A DNA stretch of 64,000 bases from Platycnemis pennipes (taxonomy: Eukaryota > Arthropoda > Insecta > Odonata > Platycnemididae). The notes under the pieces are model-generated. The model was not told the origin of the DNA and made no database searches. It worked only from the letters and a program-made list of their open reading frames with translations. This document shows positions 1 to 11,965 of the stretch, piece after piece; position 1 is the stretch's first letter; the number at the start of each line of letters is the position of its first letter. Where the stretch lies: contig OW121850.1 in the NCBI GenBank assembly GCA_933228895.1, positions 25,925,773 through 25,989,772 on the forward strand. The letters are read 5' to 3'. A program made the translations under genes and the position numbers.

Positions 1-1039
1 GTGAAGAATGAACCGTTAATGGGAAGGATACCATTACCTCCGTCGTCGATAGATAGCGCAGCGCGGCGGCTGAGAGAGAGAGAGGAAACGACCGCGGATT
101 TGCGACGAAAAGAAAGAAGTGGCGAACGGAATTCCTCCTCCAGCGCGAGGAAGAGAGGCCATTATTCAAAACGGAGCTCACCGACTTCCCCAATTATTTT
201 TCACTTCCTCAATTCCACCCCCTTCCCTTGTTCTCCCACCCTCCGTGATCCCCCCGCCGTACTCTACGCGACGGGCGACATTTCCTTTTCCCCTTCGCCG
301 TTCCCTCAGCGACTGCTTAGCACACCATTCTTCCAATGGTGATACTATGGTTTGGGTTGGATCTATAACTGGTTGAGTCCCCAGCCCACAGAATTGATCT
401 ATATGCTCTGTGTAGGGATTACACGAGATAAATCCCATTATTTTTCAAGGATAGGGGATCCGCTCACCTAAAATATGGCTCTTCGAGTAGATTTACATCC
501 TCGATTCCTTATGTTACGAAGTGAATCTCAGATGCCACTGTTATTCCCTCCATCGCTTTTGGCTGTCAATCCATAAGCATTCGTGCATTTTTTACTGAAT
601 GCCATCAAGGTCTTTAATTTCAGCCACAAATGTAATGATTTAACATTTGCTTGAGTATCCGTAGACATTATATTGGTGAGAATATTGAAACATTTAGCAT
701 TTTCCTACGGTGATGTGATTCATAGATGTAATCGACGATAATTAGGTGTTATAAGTTTTGCTGAAGAGGAAAAACGGTATACTATAAGGAAAACTTTAAT
801 TTTATACCCATGCGTAGTTTCATCAATATTACTCTTGGGTAATTAATTTGGTGTGAACGGCGAGGTTCGCTCTCTTTCACATGATTCGACGAGAAGCATT
901 GCACTTCCAGTAGAACTCATCTTTCCTCGACAGAATTCTTTGCGTCCTCCGAGCATAACAATGCCATCCATTTCTTAACCTCACAATTTTCTTCCACCCT
1001 TAAAGTATATATATGTATACATACATATCTATGCGTATG
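1..1039. other. No gene seen
   Basis: Positions 50-330 are GC-richer with a GAGAGAGAGAG run (73-84) and a pyrimidine stretch (180-300). The remainder is AT-rich without recognisable genes or repeats. Confidence 0.6.
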
Positions 1040-1620
1040 CAACTCCGTTCCTCCCCGCCCTCCCTTCTCCTCCAAATACATTATCCTCGACCCCGAAGAT
1101 TATGCCTCTGATTCCTCTTCTGTATCTCTTCCCTCCCTTTTCCACATCTCGACTATTCATTCGATGTCAATCCCTCCCTCCCAAGGACCCATCCCCACGC
1201 AGCCCATACAAGCACACGCCCAATTTTATATCTCTCCTCCCGCTTCCCTCCACCCTGCACAAACCCTCATTTCAATTTCCTTCGGCATGAATATTTCCTC
1301 CTCAATCCGCCCTCATCCCCATCCCCTTACGACCAACCCTCGTCCCTTCCTCCCCCGTGGCCCTAGAGCCAGCCCCGCCTGCACCCTTTCGGGGCTCCTT
1401 ATTTCTTCTTTCCCACCCTCCAAGGTGCACCCCGCCCTTTCCACTTCCACACATATATATATTTGTGCGTGTGTGTTTGCCCTTCGGTTTGCTCCCTTCT
1501 CTCCCTCCACCCTCGCTCCCTCCTTCTATTTCTCCCCTTTTCGACTTTTCACGCCACGCCCATGGCATCTCCTCCCCTTAACCGTACACTCCACGTGCCA
1601 TGTGTACCAGATTCCATACG
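1040..1620. repeat. Pyrimidine-rich island (C/T on plus strand)
   Basis: Dominated by CCCTCCC, CTTCCC and CCTCTC on the plus strand. Preceded by a TATATATATGTATACATACA dinucleotide stretch near 1005-1030, with an ACATATATATATT run near 1450. Long open frames here are artefacts of the low stop-codon density. Confidence 0.75.
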
Positions 1621-2439
1621 CATCGGAAGTATCGCCTTCTTCAAATTGCAGCTTTAAATTTTTTCCACTAAAGCTCCTCGCGAGACCAGTTAGTAATAAT
1701 CGTTAATGTTTTGGCGGTGAGCGTATAATGTGTTCCATTATAGTGTAGTGTACACGAATCAGGGGGAGCAGAAGCCATAACTGTATCAACTGTAGCAATT
1801 ATTTCATTTGGGAATCTATTTTCATTTTCTTCTCACCCAAAACGGATTATTTTTTAATAGATTCTTAAGGATGTAATTGCTTAGGAAGGACCTAAAATAG
1901 CAGATTTTTAATGTTGAAGTTATACTTCAAAGACCTCTCGTAGAAATATTTGGTATTATTTGCCCAGTGTCATAAAATGCTAGTGTGGCGTAATTTTACG
2001 GACCTGAAAAAGCAGTAATGCGCCTTTAAGAAATATAAAGATTGCTAAATTTTATGCCTCTATGAGAAACCAAGTTATTCCTTCATTTTTTTCATGCGTA
2101 TGTACACATTACTGGAATTTGAGGAAATATACCTTACATCAGCATGTTCCTCAACTGTCGCATGTGAAATGCCAACGCTGGAAAATTCATAGTCACAAAA
2201 AAATCTTAGTTTTACGCATCTAGAGAGGTCTCCCTGAAACTTCGACTCCTTCTGGGCTGAAAGCATTCGACTCTCCTGTCACGTTATTAGAACTTTGTGT
2301 GTTTCTCCCTTTTTTCTATTACCACGTGGAAAAAGAATTGTTTAGATTAACCCGTGGCGTGACTTATCGGGAGTTCCGTGGGCATTTATATTTGTGGCTT
2401 TTGGCTTCACTTCCCTTCCAGGGATTTCGGTCGAACGGA
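1621..2439. other. No gene seen
   Basis: AT-rich sequence with frequent stops in all frames. Nothing recognised. Confidence 0.6.
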
Positions 2440-2640
2440 TGAAATGAGAGCCTCCCCCTTTCCCATTCCTTCGCAAGCCCCCCTCCCCCACTTCTCCCTC
2501 GTCGAAATCCTCCGAACCCTCAATCCCTCAACCTCCCCCCCTCCCATCCTCACCCCCCTCAGCCATCTTTCCCTCCGACGAGGCCACTCACGCCATTCGC
2601 CTTCTTCCCCGCCCTCCGACGCCGTCAATCAATGGTGGCA
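2440..2640. repeat. Pyrimidine-rich island
   Basis: C/T-dominated plus strand (CCCCCCTCCC, CTCACCCCCCTC) ending near GGTGGCAGG at about 2636. No gene supported. Confidence 0.7.
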
Positions 2641-3216
2641 GGTGTTTTTCACACCGTCCAAGGACGCATTAATACTTGGGCGAATACGCGCAATTTCTTT
2701 CTTCCTCTCTTCCTTGAATGTTATCCCTTCATTTTTGGCGTGGAAATGAGGGCGCCGTTGATTCCACCGCGCTCGTAAAAGCAGCTGAAAGATGGATCCT
2801 CGAGAGATTGCTTGTCATTGTGAGAACGAATTGTGGGACGGGATCGTGTTTTTCTCACCCAGTGTCATGTTTCTTACTGCCACGGTTCGTGTCCAAAGAC
2901 GCGATATACATACTTGGCATCAAACTTTCGTTTTCCCAACTTTCATCCATCTGCTAATACATTTGAACCTGCTAGCCGCCACAAGGGCGTGTGGCTGGGA
3001 GCGGTATGTCACCAGCAGTTAAGTTGACTTTTAGATGAAAAAAGCTATTGATTAATAACGAAGTATTGTCTATAATGTACTAGAAGCTAGAAATAGTTTG
3101 AGTTATAATCGTGCATTGTGCGTGGGAGAAAAGGGTAATGGTTGTATCACTCGGTCCGTCAGTTAATTAATTTTTGTCATCATTTGAGAGGCACTTATAT
3201 TGAAGGGCTAATATTA
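2641..3216. other. No gene seen; possible hairpin scrap
   Basis: AT-rich with short frames. GCTAGCCGCCACAAGGGCGTGTGGCTGGG near 2971-2999 is a GC-rich imperfect hairpin faintly like the family A 3' hairpin. Otherwise nothing. Confidence 0.5.
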
Positions 3217-3545
3217 TCTACATCTACATCTACATAATACCCTGCAAGCCACCATAAAGGTGTGTGGCAGGCGGTGAACTCTCACCAAACATGCACTACA
3301 TATCATGCATAAAAAATAATTAGTACTTGTATAGGTACTGTTCAAAACTACGATATTTAAAAAAAGATAAAAATAGCAAAGCATACATGCAAAAACATGC
3401 CGTTAGTTGGGTTAGCTTTAACTCCTTATACCAACATGCAGCTACCAATGTTATCCATTGCTACACTCGTACTGGATATATTTACCGTTATTCATATCCC
3501 TAATAGTACGAAAAACCTAATAGTAGAATACCTAATAGTACGAGT
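3217..3545 (-). mobile_element. Family A non-LTR retrotransposon, 3' end, copy 1
   Basis: On the plus strand it begins with a short tandem of CATCTA units, then an imperfect hairpin (CCCTGCAAGCCACC ... GGTGTGTGGCAGG), then about 270 bases nearly identical to the copies at 7246 and 13564. Read on the minus strand, the CATCTA units are the (TGTAGA)n tail ending a 5'-truncated non-LTR element. This copy stops at or just before the C-terminal coding part retained by copy 2. A CCTAATAGTA motif is locally repeated three times at the inner edge (about 3507-3543). It is an inactive fragment, likely deposited by target-primed reverse transcription. Confidence 0.8.
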
Positions 3546-5967
3546 TCCCCTATGATTCAAGGTACTGTATCATAAATACCAAATTATATGCTATGGCTGC
3601 AAAAATATACTTCCAAATTTATGCGTGAATTTCTATACGATAAGCACAACTAATATTTTATTCCCTACGCAAAGTATGTGAATATCTGATGTGTAAGTAA
3701 CCATGAAGTAGGTACCTTATAAGAGATCGTGTAGATATCGCTGCTGGAACGATATATACCCTGGAAATATTCATGATGGGGAATTGTTTGCCTTGCCACA
3801 GTAATTTTGGTGAGATTACACACGTTATCATGCGCATGATCGATGTGAAGACGCTAAGAAGGTGTTTAAAGTACACGCCTCATGCCGGTGATGAAACGTG
3901 AATCAACGTGCATGGAAGAAATATTTGATGTGAAAAAATGTACTTGGTTGAAGGAATTAACGGTAGGGCTCTTCAGGGATGATCTCCGCGCAATGTATCA
4001 CCCGTGGTTTTAAGCGAGGACTTAATGCGCGCATCATGGTAGCGCGCTGAGAAAGGGATGCTCCTCTTGAAATTAATTTTATGCGTGGTTTCCGACGGAG
4101 GAAGGAAGATTCTCGTGCGTGTCGTGGATCCAGTGTTTTTGCAGCCGACTTGGCCCTCCGCTCTCCCTCCCGTTTTCATTTTAAGTAGTTTTAAGTTCTT
4201 GCGGCGTTTCTAATTAAGGAGGGAATTATTTTGTATTCTTAGGGGAAGCTAGCAGCGGAATAGATTCTCTGAAGGTTTCCTCGAACTTATTGTGACCCTT
4301 TATTTCGTCGCAGGGACGTGTAACTTAAACCAAAGCTCATTCTTTGCCCCAAATCCAATTAATTTGCTTTCGAGAGTGACATTGCTCCTTTGCTAACTCA
4401 TGACCTCACCAGTCGCGCTAAGCTATATCTCAAACTAAAAATCATGCATCTTTTATAATTATGATATTGTAATTTATGTTATTACGGAATCATGTCGGCC
4501 TAAATATACGCTAACGTATTTATATAAAACACCTACATTTCCCCATTTTCATGACTATGCACATATTTGTAACCTTTTTCGTAGAAAAGTACTAGCAATG
4601 CAGGTATTTTAGTCAATGCTTACTATACTTGTTTGTAGCAAATGACCTTACCGTGTGGGAAACCCAAGTTAATTTTATGCACTGCATACGCCGGGAAAGT
4701 ACTATATCATTCAATATCCTTATTATTTCTATGTGCAATGAGGAATGTGTCGAGTTTATGTGAATAACATTGCGTCATTTAATGTCCATTGCCTCAACAA
4801 TTTTTTGCTACCTAGGTTTTGGCTAGAGGTGGTAGACTTCATAAGGATTTTTAAGCACTAAAATTCATTTATTTGTAGTATATACTTTCTTATATACCTA
4901 TATTTAGTAAAATTTCAGAAATCATTAAAATATTCTCAAGCTTCCATTCCCACCTCTGCATTCAGTTAAATATTTCGTATTACACTGTAGAATTTCATTT
5001 TAACTTCCAAAATGCAATCTGAGCGTCATTGTATTCATGTTAGTTCTCTTTTAGGAATGATGTTCTCCTTACTTTTATCCTAAATGCCTCAAATAATAGG
5101 AATGTAAGTTATTAACTTTCGTATTTCGTTGAATTTTTCTCAATTAAATCTAAATGTCTTGCATCTCTTCTGGCTCTTGCGAGGCAACCACAAAAAAAAT
5201 GCCGTAATGTTTCCGGGTTCCCAACAAAGGGAATAAAAGAAATTAACTGCAGGGTAATTTGATCTTAATCTCAATTTTACTGAGGCTACATTTTTTTCGT
5301 TTGAGAAAGACATTAGGTACGGGACCATTATGTGTTGCAGAAATATCATTTCCTTAGGTTCTGCTCTTTCGGTGGGATATTGGTGAAATTCTCTCATTCA
5401 TTTATATTTTTTTATGAGAAACCTTTTTTTAATTTTTGTACCACCATTCTATGCTGAACTCCACAGAGCATATCAAAATTGGATAACAAAAATTAAATTA
5501 TACCGCTATGGAATTTCGTTTATTTGACGCAAAATGTACAGGTCTTTTTTTAATATTTTTTCAAATAAAATAAATCTGCCTCCCTTGTAATTGCCGATGT
5601 GTTCCAAAATGCTCTCTAGGTTTAGCAACCGTTATCGATGAATATTTTTTTCTAGAATGTTTAGTTAAATCATCTCTCAATGTGCGTCCACGTTTTAAAC
5701 CGCAAATAAAGTATGTCTAAACTTTTTATTCCAAATAGTTTTGGCAAACATGCTACAACACATGTTATATGGCTGCTACATTTGGAAGTATTTGATTTAG
5801 ATGGGGCATTTAATTAATTAATACTTAGTCGTAATTACTTAGGCCTAATTAATACTTGGTCGTAATTAACCACCGACGGAACACTGATTACGAATCAAAG
5901 CTCTGAGGCTCCTTTTATGAAGACTGCATGAATGATTATCTTCAGCACTTCCATAGAAAAAATTGAG
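3546..5967. other. AT-rich, no gene seen
   Basis: About 2.4 kb of AT-rich DNA with poly-T and poly-A runs. A slightly GC-richer patch near 3960-4180 has a short minus-strand frame that I could not support. Confidence 0.6.
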
Positions 5968-6098
5968 TATCTAATCTATTCACACGATCGCACCGTATTT
6001 ATTGTACCTAAAATTTTCATTTGACCATTAATCTATCTAATCTATTCACACGATCGCACCGTATTTATTGTACCTAATAATTTCATTTGACCATTAAT
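5968..6098. repeat. 66-bp tandem duplication
   Basis: The unit TATCTAATCTATTCACACGA...GACCATTAAT occurs at 5968-6033 and again at 6034-6098. The copies differ at only two or three positions near the CCTAAAATTTT/CCTAATAATTT stretch, so the duplication is recent. No coding potential seen. Confidence 0.92.
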
Positions 6099-6230
6099 GC
6101 AGAATTCAAAATGTTAAGGCACATTTTAATGTTCTTTTGCTCTTTGTGTTCATCAGAAACGCGTATGCTTCTGACCGTGATGCTTTCCAGTAACTTTGTG
6201 AATAAATTTTGAGACCAGTGAGTCTTTTCT

Positions 6231-6638
6231 TTGGTGCCACGGGAGTGTCTTTCCGTGAATGAAAGTTTGCAAAGTCATCGCAACCTTATCTATAAAATAT
6301 TTCTGATGACGATGATATGCTAAATTTCATTTTTTTTTAAAGTAAGCGGACTATCACGGCAAGGGCACTGTTTGTGCAATGGTTCAGAATTACGCCATGT
6401 GCGGGAATTTAAGCTCCTAGGTGGGTATATTGGTGCCTTGGTGCCACGGGAATGTCTTTCCGTGAATGAAAGTTTGCAAAGACATCACAACCTTATCTAG
6501 AAAATATTTCTTATGAAAGTGACATGCTAAATTTAATTTTTTTCTGAAAAAAGTAGGCGGACTATCACGGCAAGGGCACTGTTTGTGCAATGGTTCCGAA
6601 TTACGCCATGTGCGGGAATTCGAGCTCCTAGGTGGGTG
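6231..6638. repeat. About 200-bp tandem duplication (two units)
   Basis: Unit 1 (6231-6427) and unit 2 (6438-6638) share TTGGTGCCACGGGA-TGTCTT, GTGAATGAAAGTTTGC, CGGACTATCACGGCAAGGGC, GAATTACGCCATGTGCGGG and AGCTCCTAGGTGGGT. They differ by scattered substitutions and small indels around the poly-T stretch. The 10-bp join (TATTGGTGCC) looks like a partial further repeat of the unit start. The right unit abuts a pyrimidine-rich island. No RNA or protein family recognised. Confidence 0.92.
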
Positions 6639-6644
6639 TTTTCC

Positions 6645-7200
6645 TCTTCTCCGTTTGACATCTCTCGTGTTCGGTTCCTCGCTCTGCCACCGTGTTAAAA
6701 TCTCTCCCCCCGAATTCCGTCCTCCTCTTTTGGGAGGAAGCCCCTCCTCCAGTGGCACACACATGCCACCGCCCTCCTCTCAATTTCACCCTCTCGCCCC
6801 CTCACTCAATTTCTCCCACCTCCCTCGCTCCCTTTAGAGCGCGTTCCGCAGAGTGAACTTCCGGCAGGAAGCAATTCCAAGTGCGTGCAAATCCGGTCCC
6901 TCTTCCACACCGCCTTTGCCCGCTCCTCCTCCAAACTCCTCGCCAATTCTCTAACCCATCCTCTCTCACCTCACCCCACCCCACCCTCCACCCCCTCCAC
7001 CCTTCTCCCCCCCCCTTCCACGCACCACCACCAGCTCTCTTCCCACCGCACGCCTTTCCGCCACTTACACCCATCCCACCCCCTCTCATTCCACTTTCCC
7101 ACCGCCGCCTACCACAAAGACACAGAACACACACATACCCTTGTCCCTCACTCTCCCCCCCCCGTATCATCCTTTCCCCCTCCCCTTGCACCTTACTGGT
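6645..7200. repeat. Pyrimidine-rich island between tandem repeat and family A copy 2
   Basis: Plus strand C/T/A-rich with few G: CACCCCACCCCACCC near 6970, C-runs at about 7008-7016 and 7155-7163. Its right edge is followed within 50 bp by the family A tail. Confidence 0.75.
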
Positions 7201-7245
7201 CCTTCTCTTTAGTGCCCATGCCATATTGCAATGGGTCCAATGTTC

Positions 7246-7670
7246 ACATCTACATCTACATAATACCCTGCAAGCCACCATAAAGGTGTGTGGCAGGGGG
7301 TGAACTCTCACCAAACATGCACTACATATCATGCATAAAAAAAGGATTAGTACTTGTATAGGTACTGTTCAAAACTACGCTATTTAAATAAAGGTACAAA
7401 TAGCAACACATGCATGCAAAAACATGCCGTTAGTTGGGTTAGCTCTAAGTCCTTATACCAACATGCAGCTACCAATGTTATCCATTGCTACACTCGTACT
7501 GGATATATTTACCGTTATTCATATCCCTAATAGTACGAGGGAAAAAGGACATTTTGAATCTGTCATTTCGGCAATCTATTTCTGTAATTTTGTGATTATG
7601 GTCCAGTCTACCATAGTAAGTTGGGGTCCGCAAAATATTTTTAACATCATCACTGAAAAAACGATTGGTT
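7246..7670 (-). mobile_element. Family A non-LTR retrotransposon, 3' end with C-terminal coding tail, copy 2
   Basis: It has the same tail and hairpin as copy 1, extended further 5'. On the minus strand an open frame runs from about 7669 to a stop at 7478-7480. It contains LRTPTYYGRLDHNHKI and then SFFPRTIRDMN. The FFPRTIR-WN-type ending is characteristic of the C-terminus of CR1/Jockey-like reverse transcriptase proteins, which copy the element's RNA at nicked genomic DNA. About 160-190 nt of coding sequence precede roughly 230 nt of 3' UTR and the (TGTAGA)n tail. All catalytic RT domains are missing. The 5' break coincides with a perfect palindrome (7671-7706). Confidence 0.85.
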
Positions 7671-7706
7671 GAAACTTGGTAAAACGTTCACGTTTTACCA
7701 AGTTTC
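7671..7706. repeat. Perfect 17-bp inverted repeat with 2-nt spacer
   Basis: The arms GAAACTTGGTAAAACGT and ACGTTTTACCAAGTTTC are exact reverse complements separated by TC. The palindrome sits directly at the truncated 5' edge of family A copy 2. It could be a snap-back junction formed during reverse transcription or an unrelated cruciform-forming sequence. Confidence 0.9.
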
Positions 7707-8870
7707 TTCTAGAAGAATCTGGGAATCTAGATTTAGTTGTGTATCAAACTATTTCTTTTTGTTGAATCGGTATTATAGACTGATTATGGTTCATCCCCCC
7801 AGTATGTTGATTTGATTGCGCCATGAATGAATGTGAATGGATAATGTTTCCTCTTCTGAATTCCGTCATTAGGAATGTAATGCATTTTTGATTTTGAGAT
7901 AAATGATGCATCTAAATTTTGGCCAGCTAAAAGATTTTTTGGAAATTAAACAAATATAGTGGAAGACATTTTTTTAACAATCTGTGAAAATCTGATGTAT
8001 TAAGGGTTAGTACTTTCTCATCTATAACCTGTTTTCATGTTCATCAAGTTCATTTGGCTAACTGGTGGATTTACACTTGTCTGACGCTTGACTTACGAAA
8101 GTGGACCTGCAATTGGGTAGCCTAAGACTTAACTTTTTGGAGACTAGTGAAATATATATACCTTTGTTATTTTGTATACTGCAGAAAAGTTTTCATGACA
8201 GATGTCATCATTAATGCTGGTCATTAGGTTAAAGGCCCTGTTAAAGCACTTTGAACATTATAATACCTTGGATTCTTTAAATGTTACTCATGGTAGAGAA
8301 ATGAAGAAAAGTCTTAAGGAAATTGGAAATGGGTTGGAAAGAAAAAAATATGTTGCGAACAGTGTAAATATAGAGGTAATAAATTCGACTATTAATAAGT
8401 TATAGTTCTCAGGAACCATTGAAAGTTGTGGTTTTATCCAATAGAATTTGTCTGAAATAAAGATCCAAGTAAGGAAAGGCGAATGATGCGGCAGAACTCT
8501 CCAGCTTTTCAGTCTATCCGTTTTAGATTCAGCCGCTCAATGGTTCTGTAAACGCAATAAGAAAACTTCGTAGGGGTAAGACGTAAGAAGTTAATTTCTT
8601 GTGTCCCCAGCTACTGATCTTCAAAGGACCTCATCCTCAATATCCTTAGCGATTATTCTATTCCACATTAGTAGAATAGATCATTAAAAGGGAATATAAA
8701 GAATGTGGAGACAGTCCAAAATATGGAAGCTCTGAGAATATCTACTTTTAATGGCGGAAATATCTGTACTCCGGCTAAATAGACGCCTCTGCCTGTACAA
8801 TTTTCCGTCGGACCTTGGAGAAGCAGCTAAGTATTACGGAAAGTTGCTGGCGTCACGGGAAGTTTTAGCA
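7707..8870. other. AT-rich, no gene seen
   Basis: Short open frames only. No motif, repeat or splice pair that would support a gene. Confidence 0.55.
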
Positions 8871-8973
8871 GTGGGAACTGAGTGGTACCTAACGTTGTAG
8901 ACGATCGTGTGTTAAGTAAGTGTTGTGCTTCCGTGCCTTCTGAGCCTTAGTTGAGGCTCTAGCCACCGTCATC

Positions 8974-9020
8974 ATGTCGTCAACTATCGCGTCGGCGATA
9001 AACAAAGGCAATAAATATAG
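8974..9020 (+). CDS. Possible first coding exon of an unidentified gene
   Basis: ATG in the context GTCATCATGTCG opens a 15-codon frame, MSSTIASAINKGNKY, ending at ATATAG just before GTGAGAAAT, a good match to the 5' splice consensus AG|GTRAG. The exon would end in phase 2. The preceding 100 bases are GC-richer than the surroundings and could be 5' UTR. Against it: the frame is very short, no acceptor or second exon was found downstream, and I recognise no protein with this N-terminus. If real, the next intron is very long and the tRNA-Gln lies inside it. Confidence 0.3.
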
Positions 9021-11885
9021 GTGAGAAATTTCAATCGGTTGTTTGACCTGTTACTACCATGCGCTACCAACGGTCTCCCTCCTACCTTCTCCTAATCAAC
9101 CAAATTCTCCTCCCTACCCTCCCCTCCCATCTCCTTAGTTTCTTCTTCTCTGCCTCGCGCGCTTTTCCCTGGAATCCTCTCTCATTCCTTCTAATTTTCC
9201 TGACCGCCCCAACACCAAAGAGGCCCGGACTGTCTCGGAGGACTTTCTCCGCTGTAGCAACAGCTGCCGCTTAGTTTCTCGCTTGCCAATTCCCATCTCC
9301 TCTCTCTCTCCGCATCTTGCTACAGTGCGTACCGAGTGCGGCATCAAAGCAACGGATATCAGATTTCCTCATACGGATTTATTCTCCCGTTTGGGTCGCC
9401 TCTCTTCCCTCCCACACATCCGGGACCACAGGGAGTTTTGATGGAGGGCGCAAAGGTGCGTGGATTTCGATTTCGGTCGAAAACCTAACGCTCGCTCCCC
9501 GAATCTTAAGATGAATGCTCTACCCGAATAACTGGTCTGGATTACGGCATATTTCGGCCCCCGCACCGTCGGAGCCCCATCAAGTCAACTCAGGCGTGTG
9601 TGGCCAGAGGAGAATTTTCGTGAAATAGAAACTGTGTTATGTGGTGAAGTAGTGTAGTGAAGGATCATTCTCTAATGTGTAGAGAATGTTTGCAAATTGG
9701 TGCCACTACCAATTGGTAATAATGATTTTAGAAAGTAAAATAGTCTCGCTAGAGACACTATCACAGGTAGGTAACGCCTATTTTCGAAGCCTACACCACT
9801 TTAAACATAAAATAACACTATTTTAACTGTAGCAATTTCTGATCCGTTAGTGCCTGCCTATTTCAATATATTGACCATGAGCATAACTTTTTTGGCATCT
9901 CATTCTTGAGCCTTCCACTTTACTATAAGGGAGACAGCAAATTTACACCATCTTAGCTCCGTATCAGTCGCATTCGCATAATCGCATTAGAGGCTGGCTC
10001 AAACTATTTTTCAATATTCTGCTTCGTTGAAGGTTATCCTTTTTGCTATATTTTCCATTCCTAAAGTAGTCTCGTGACTCTATAGTTATGGTGTTAATGC
10101 AGTGAATTCGAGTCCAATTCTACCCCACCTTATTGTTAGACTTAATGACGGGGATGTTACTATTTCAAGGAATACGTATTGGCAAAAACGGGAAGGTACT
10201 GCTGTTTCATCTGTGATAGATAATGCAGTCCGGAAGAATTTACTCTCTAGCTATTGGACACTTTTTCGAAAATCGCGCGCCTAAATAGATTAATATTCCT
10301 AAATGAAGTGTAATAAATACCAATTTTATTTGTTCAAGAGTGTAAAAAAAAGTAATTAAATATTATAGCTTGGGTTATTCAATGTCCAATACATTCATGA
10401 CCGTAAAAATATACAGCAGGTAAATTACAAATATGCATTAATAAGATAATTCGATGATTAAGTATTAGAATATTTCGTGAGGTTCATAACTGCAGTGGAA
10501 AGCCTAAATCAACAAAATACGCACGATAGTGTTTTTTGAGTTTTCTAGAGTGCATCCGTAAACGTGCACGGTAAACAGTAATAAATCGACGGAATTAAAG
10601 TTAATGTTTGTTGTTGAATAACATTTTATGAACAGTGCAATAGATGAATCATATATACTCTGAAAATAATTTGGTCGACAGGGGTAAAGCATTTTGTGGC
10701 TCACTTTTCACACTGATTCATGATTGCCCTCTTTCAAGTCTGTGCATAAGTCTGAATCCTCGAAGCCCGAATTACTGGATTCGTGGCAAAGAAAATTTTA
10801 TTTCACATAAGATGGGGTGAAAGTGGCAGTGGCGTTAAAATTAAATTTCATGCTCTCACAGCTTTGGAAGTGCTCCAGTGCAAATGACGTATTTCCATTT
10901 ATTCATCAGCTTTCTTGGATAAAATATTCTCCCAGGTGTTAAAGCAATGCGTGACCAATTATTCAGGAAGACACCCGAAATTATCCTTGGGAGAGTTGGG
11001 CGAGGTTCTCAGAAAACCAAAATGTGAACCCCGTTTCAGTTTTTAAAAAGCGGGAGAAAGAATGCGAAGAGGGTGCACGTTATCTCGAAAATAAGCGTTA
11101 ATTGAAAACTTGCACTAATTGCTCTTTATTAATGTGTTATATTCTCGGACATACATTTTAATACAAAATGCTAATTTTATGCCAGAGAACAATGACAAAT
11201 ATAGGAGCTTAAGATCATTCGCGTGATATGGACACGCTATTCACAAACTAGGTTCCAATATTTCTCACAATGAGTGCGCGAATTGGTAAATATTTTGATT
11301 ACTCATTAAACCGATGCCAAAAATTTATTTTATTAATTTCTCCCAAGTTACCTTGATTTTATGTGCTGAAATTTTCCTTCCTATTTTACTTTTTCTTACT
11401 GCTCGGAAACAATAGCAGTGTCCAAAAAATCACGTTTCCTTATTTGAAAACGTTTTTTTTTTACTCATTTAAGATATGTTAGTTTTACATTGAATGGTTT
11501 GCTTACTAGGGATTCTTTTATTTCGTCATAACTGTCAATTCGCCACAAATTTCCAATGATTTGCACAATACAGCGAGTGAATAATCATTGATACAAAATC
11601 TAATCCATGAATTCCACAGCCTCGGAAGGGCATTGTAATTGCACTTTTTTTAGGGCAATAAATGTTTTTAGGAAAAAGGAGATAATACATGGGAAATTAT
11701 GCGGATGATTGCATATATATGCATCAAACGTTTTCAGTTTGCACGTGAGTACACCCATTTGAAGCTTGAGTGTATAACATTAAATTGGAGTTGAGTGAAA
11801 TACAGGAAGCCCTAACGTCGCATAGTAAATCTGAGGAGAAGAATTTAATTCGTTTTTACACGTTATCGCCAACTAAGACAAGGAT
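9021..11885. other. No gene seen between possible exon and tRNA-Gln
   Basis: 9060-9330 is mildly pyrimidine-rich. The remainder is AT-rich. A small palindrome ACCAATTGGT lies near 9708. No exon could be paired with the donor at 9021. Confidence 0.55.
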
Positions 11886-11891
11886 AAAAAA
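11886..11891 (-). terminator. Pol III terminator of the tRNA-Gln gene
   Basis: Six A residues on the plus strand give T6 on the transcribed minus strand, two bases beyond the tRNA 3' end. A run of four or more T in the non-template strand is the usual RNA polymerase III stop. Confidence 0.85.
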
Positions 11892-11893
11892 TT

Positions 11894-11965
11894 AGGTCCC
11901 ACCGAGATTTGAACTCGGATCGCTGGATTCAAAGTCCAGAGTGCTAACCATTACACCATGGGACC
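11894..11965 (-). tRNA. tRNA-Gln (anticodon TTG), nuclear
   Basis: Read on the minus strand, this is a complete 72-nt cloverleaf. The 7-bp acceptor stem (GGTCCCA with TGGGACC) is perfectly paired and is followed by a U discriminator at 11894. The anticodon stem CTGGA/TCCAG closes a 7-nt loop CTTTGAA, giving anticodon TTG, which reads CAA (Gln). The D-arm holds a usable A box, and the T-arm (CCGAG TTCAAAT CTCGG) gives the B box. There is no intron and no encoded CCA, as expected of a eukaryotic nuclear tRNA. A T6 run follows on the transcribed strand. It carries glutamine to ribosomes. All stems pair and the terminator is in place, so it looks functional. It is the only gene in the window I regard as certain. 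Confidence 0.96.

Noticed and set aside
1164..1706. 180-codon frame
   Set aside because: Same cause: C/T-rich sequence gives long Pro/Ser/Leu frames in several registers at once.
6802..7332. 176-codon minus-strand frame rich in Gly and Arg
   Set aside because: It is the complement of a pyrimidine island and overlaps the tail of family A copy 2. There is no conserved domain.
7424..7672. 82-codon plus-strand frame over family A copy 2
   Set aside because: It is the antisense shadow of the retrotransposon C-terminal frame on the minus strand.
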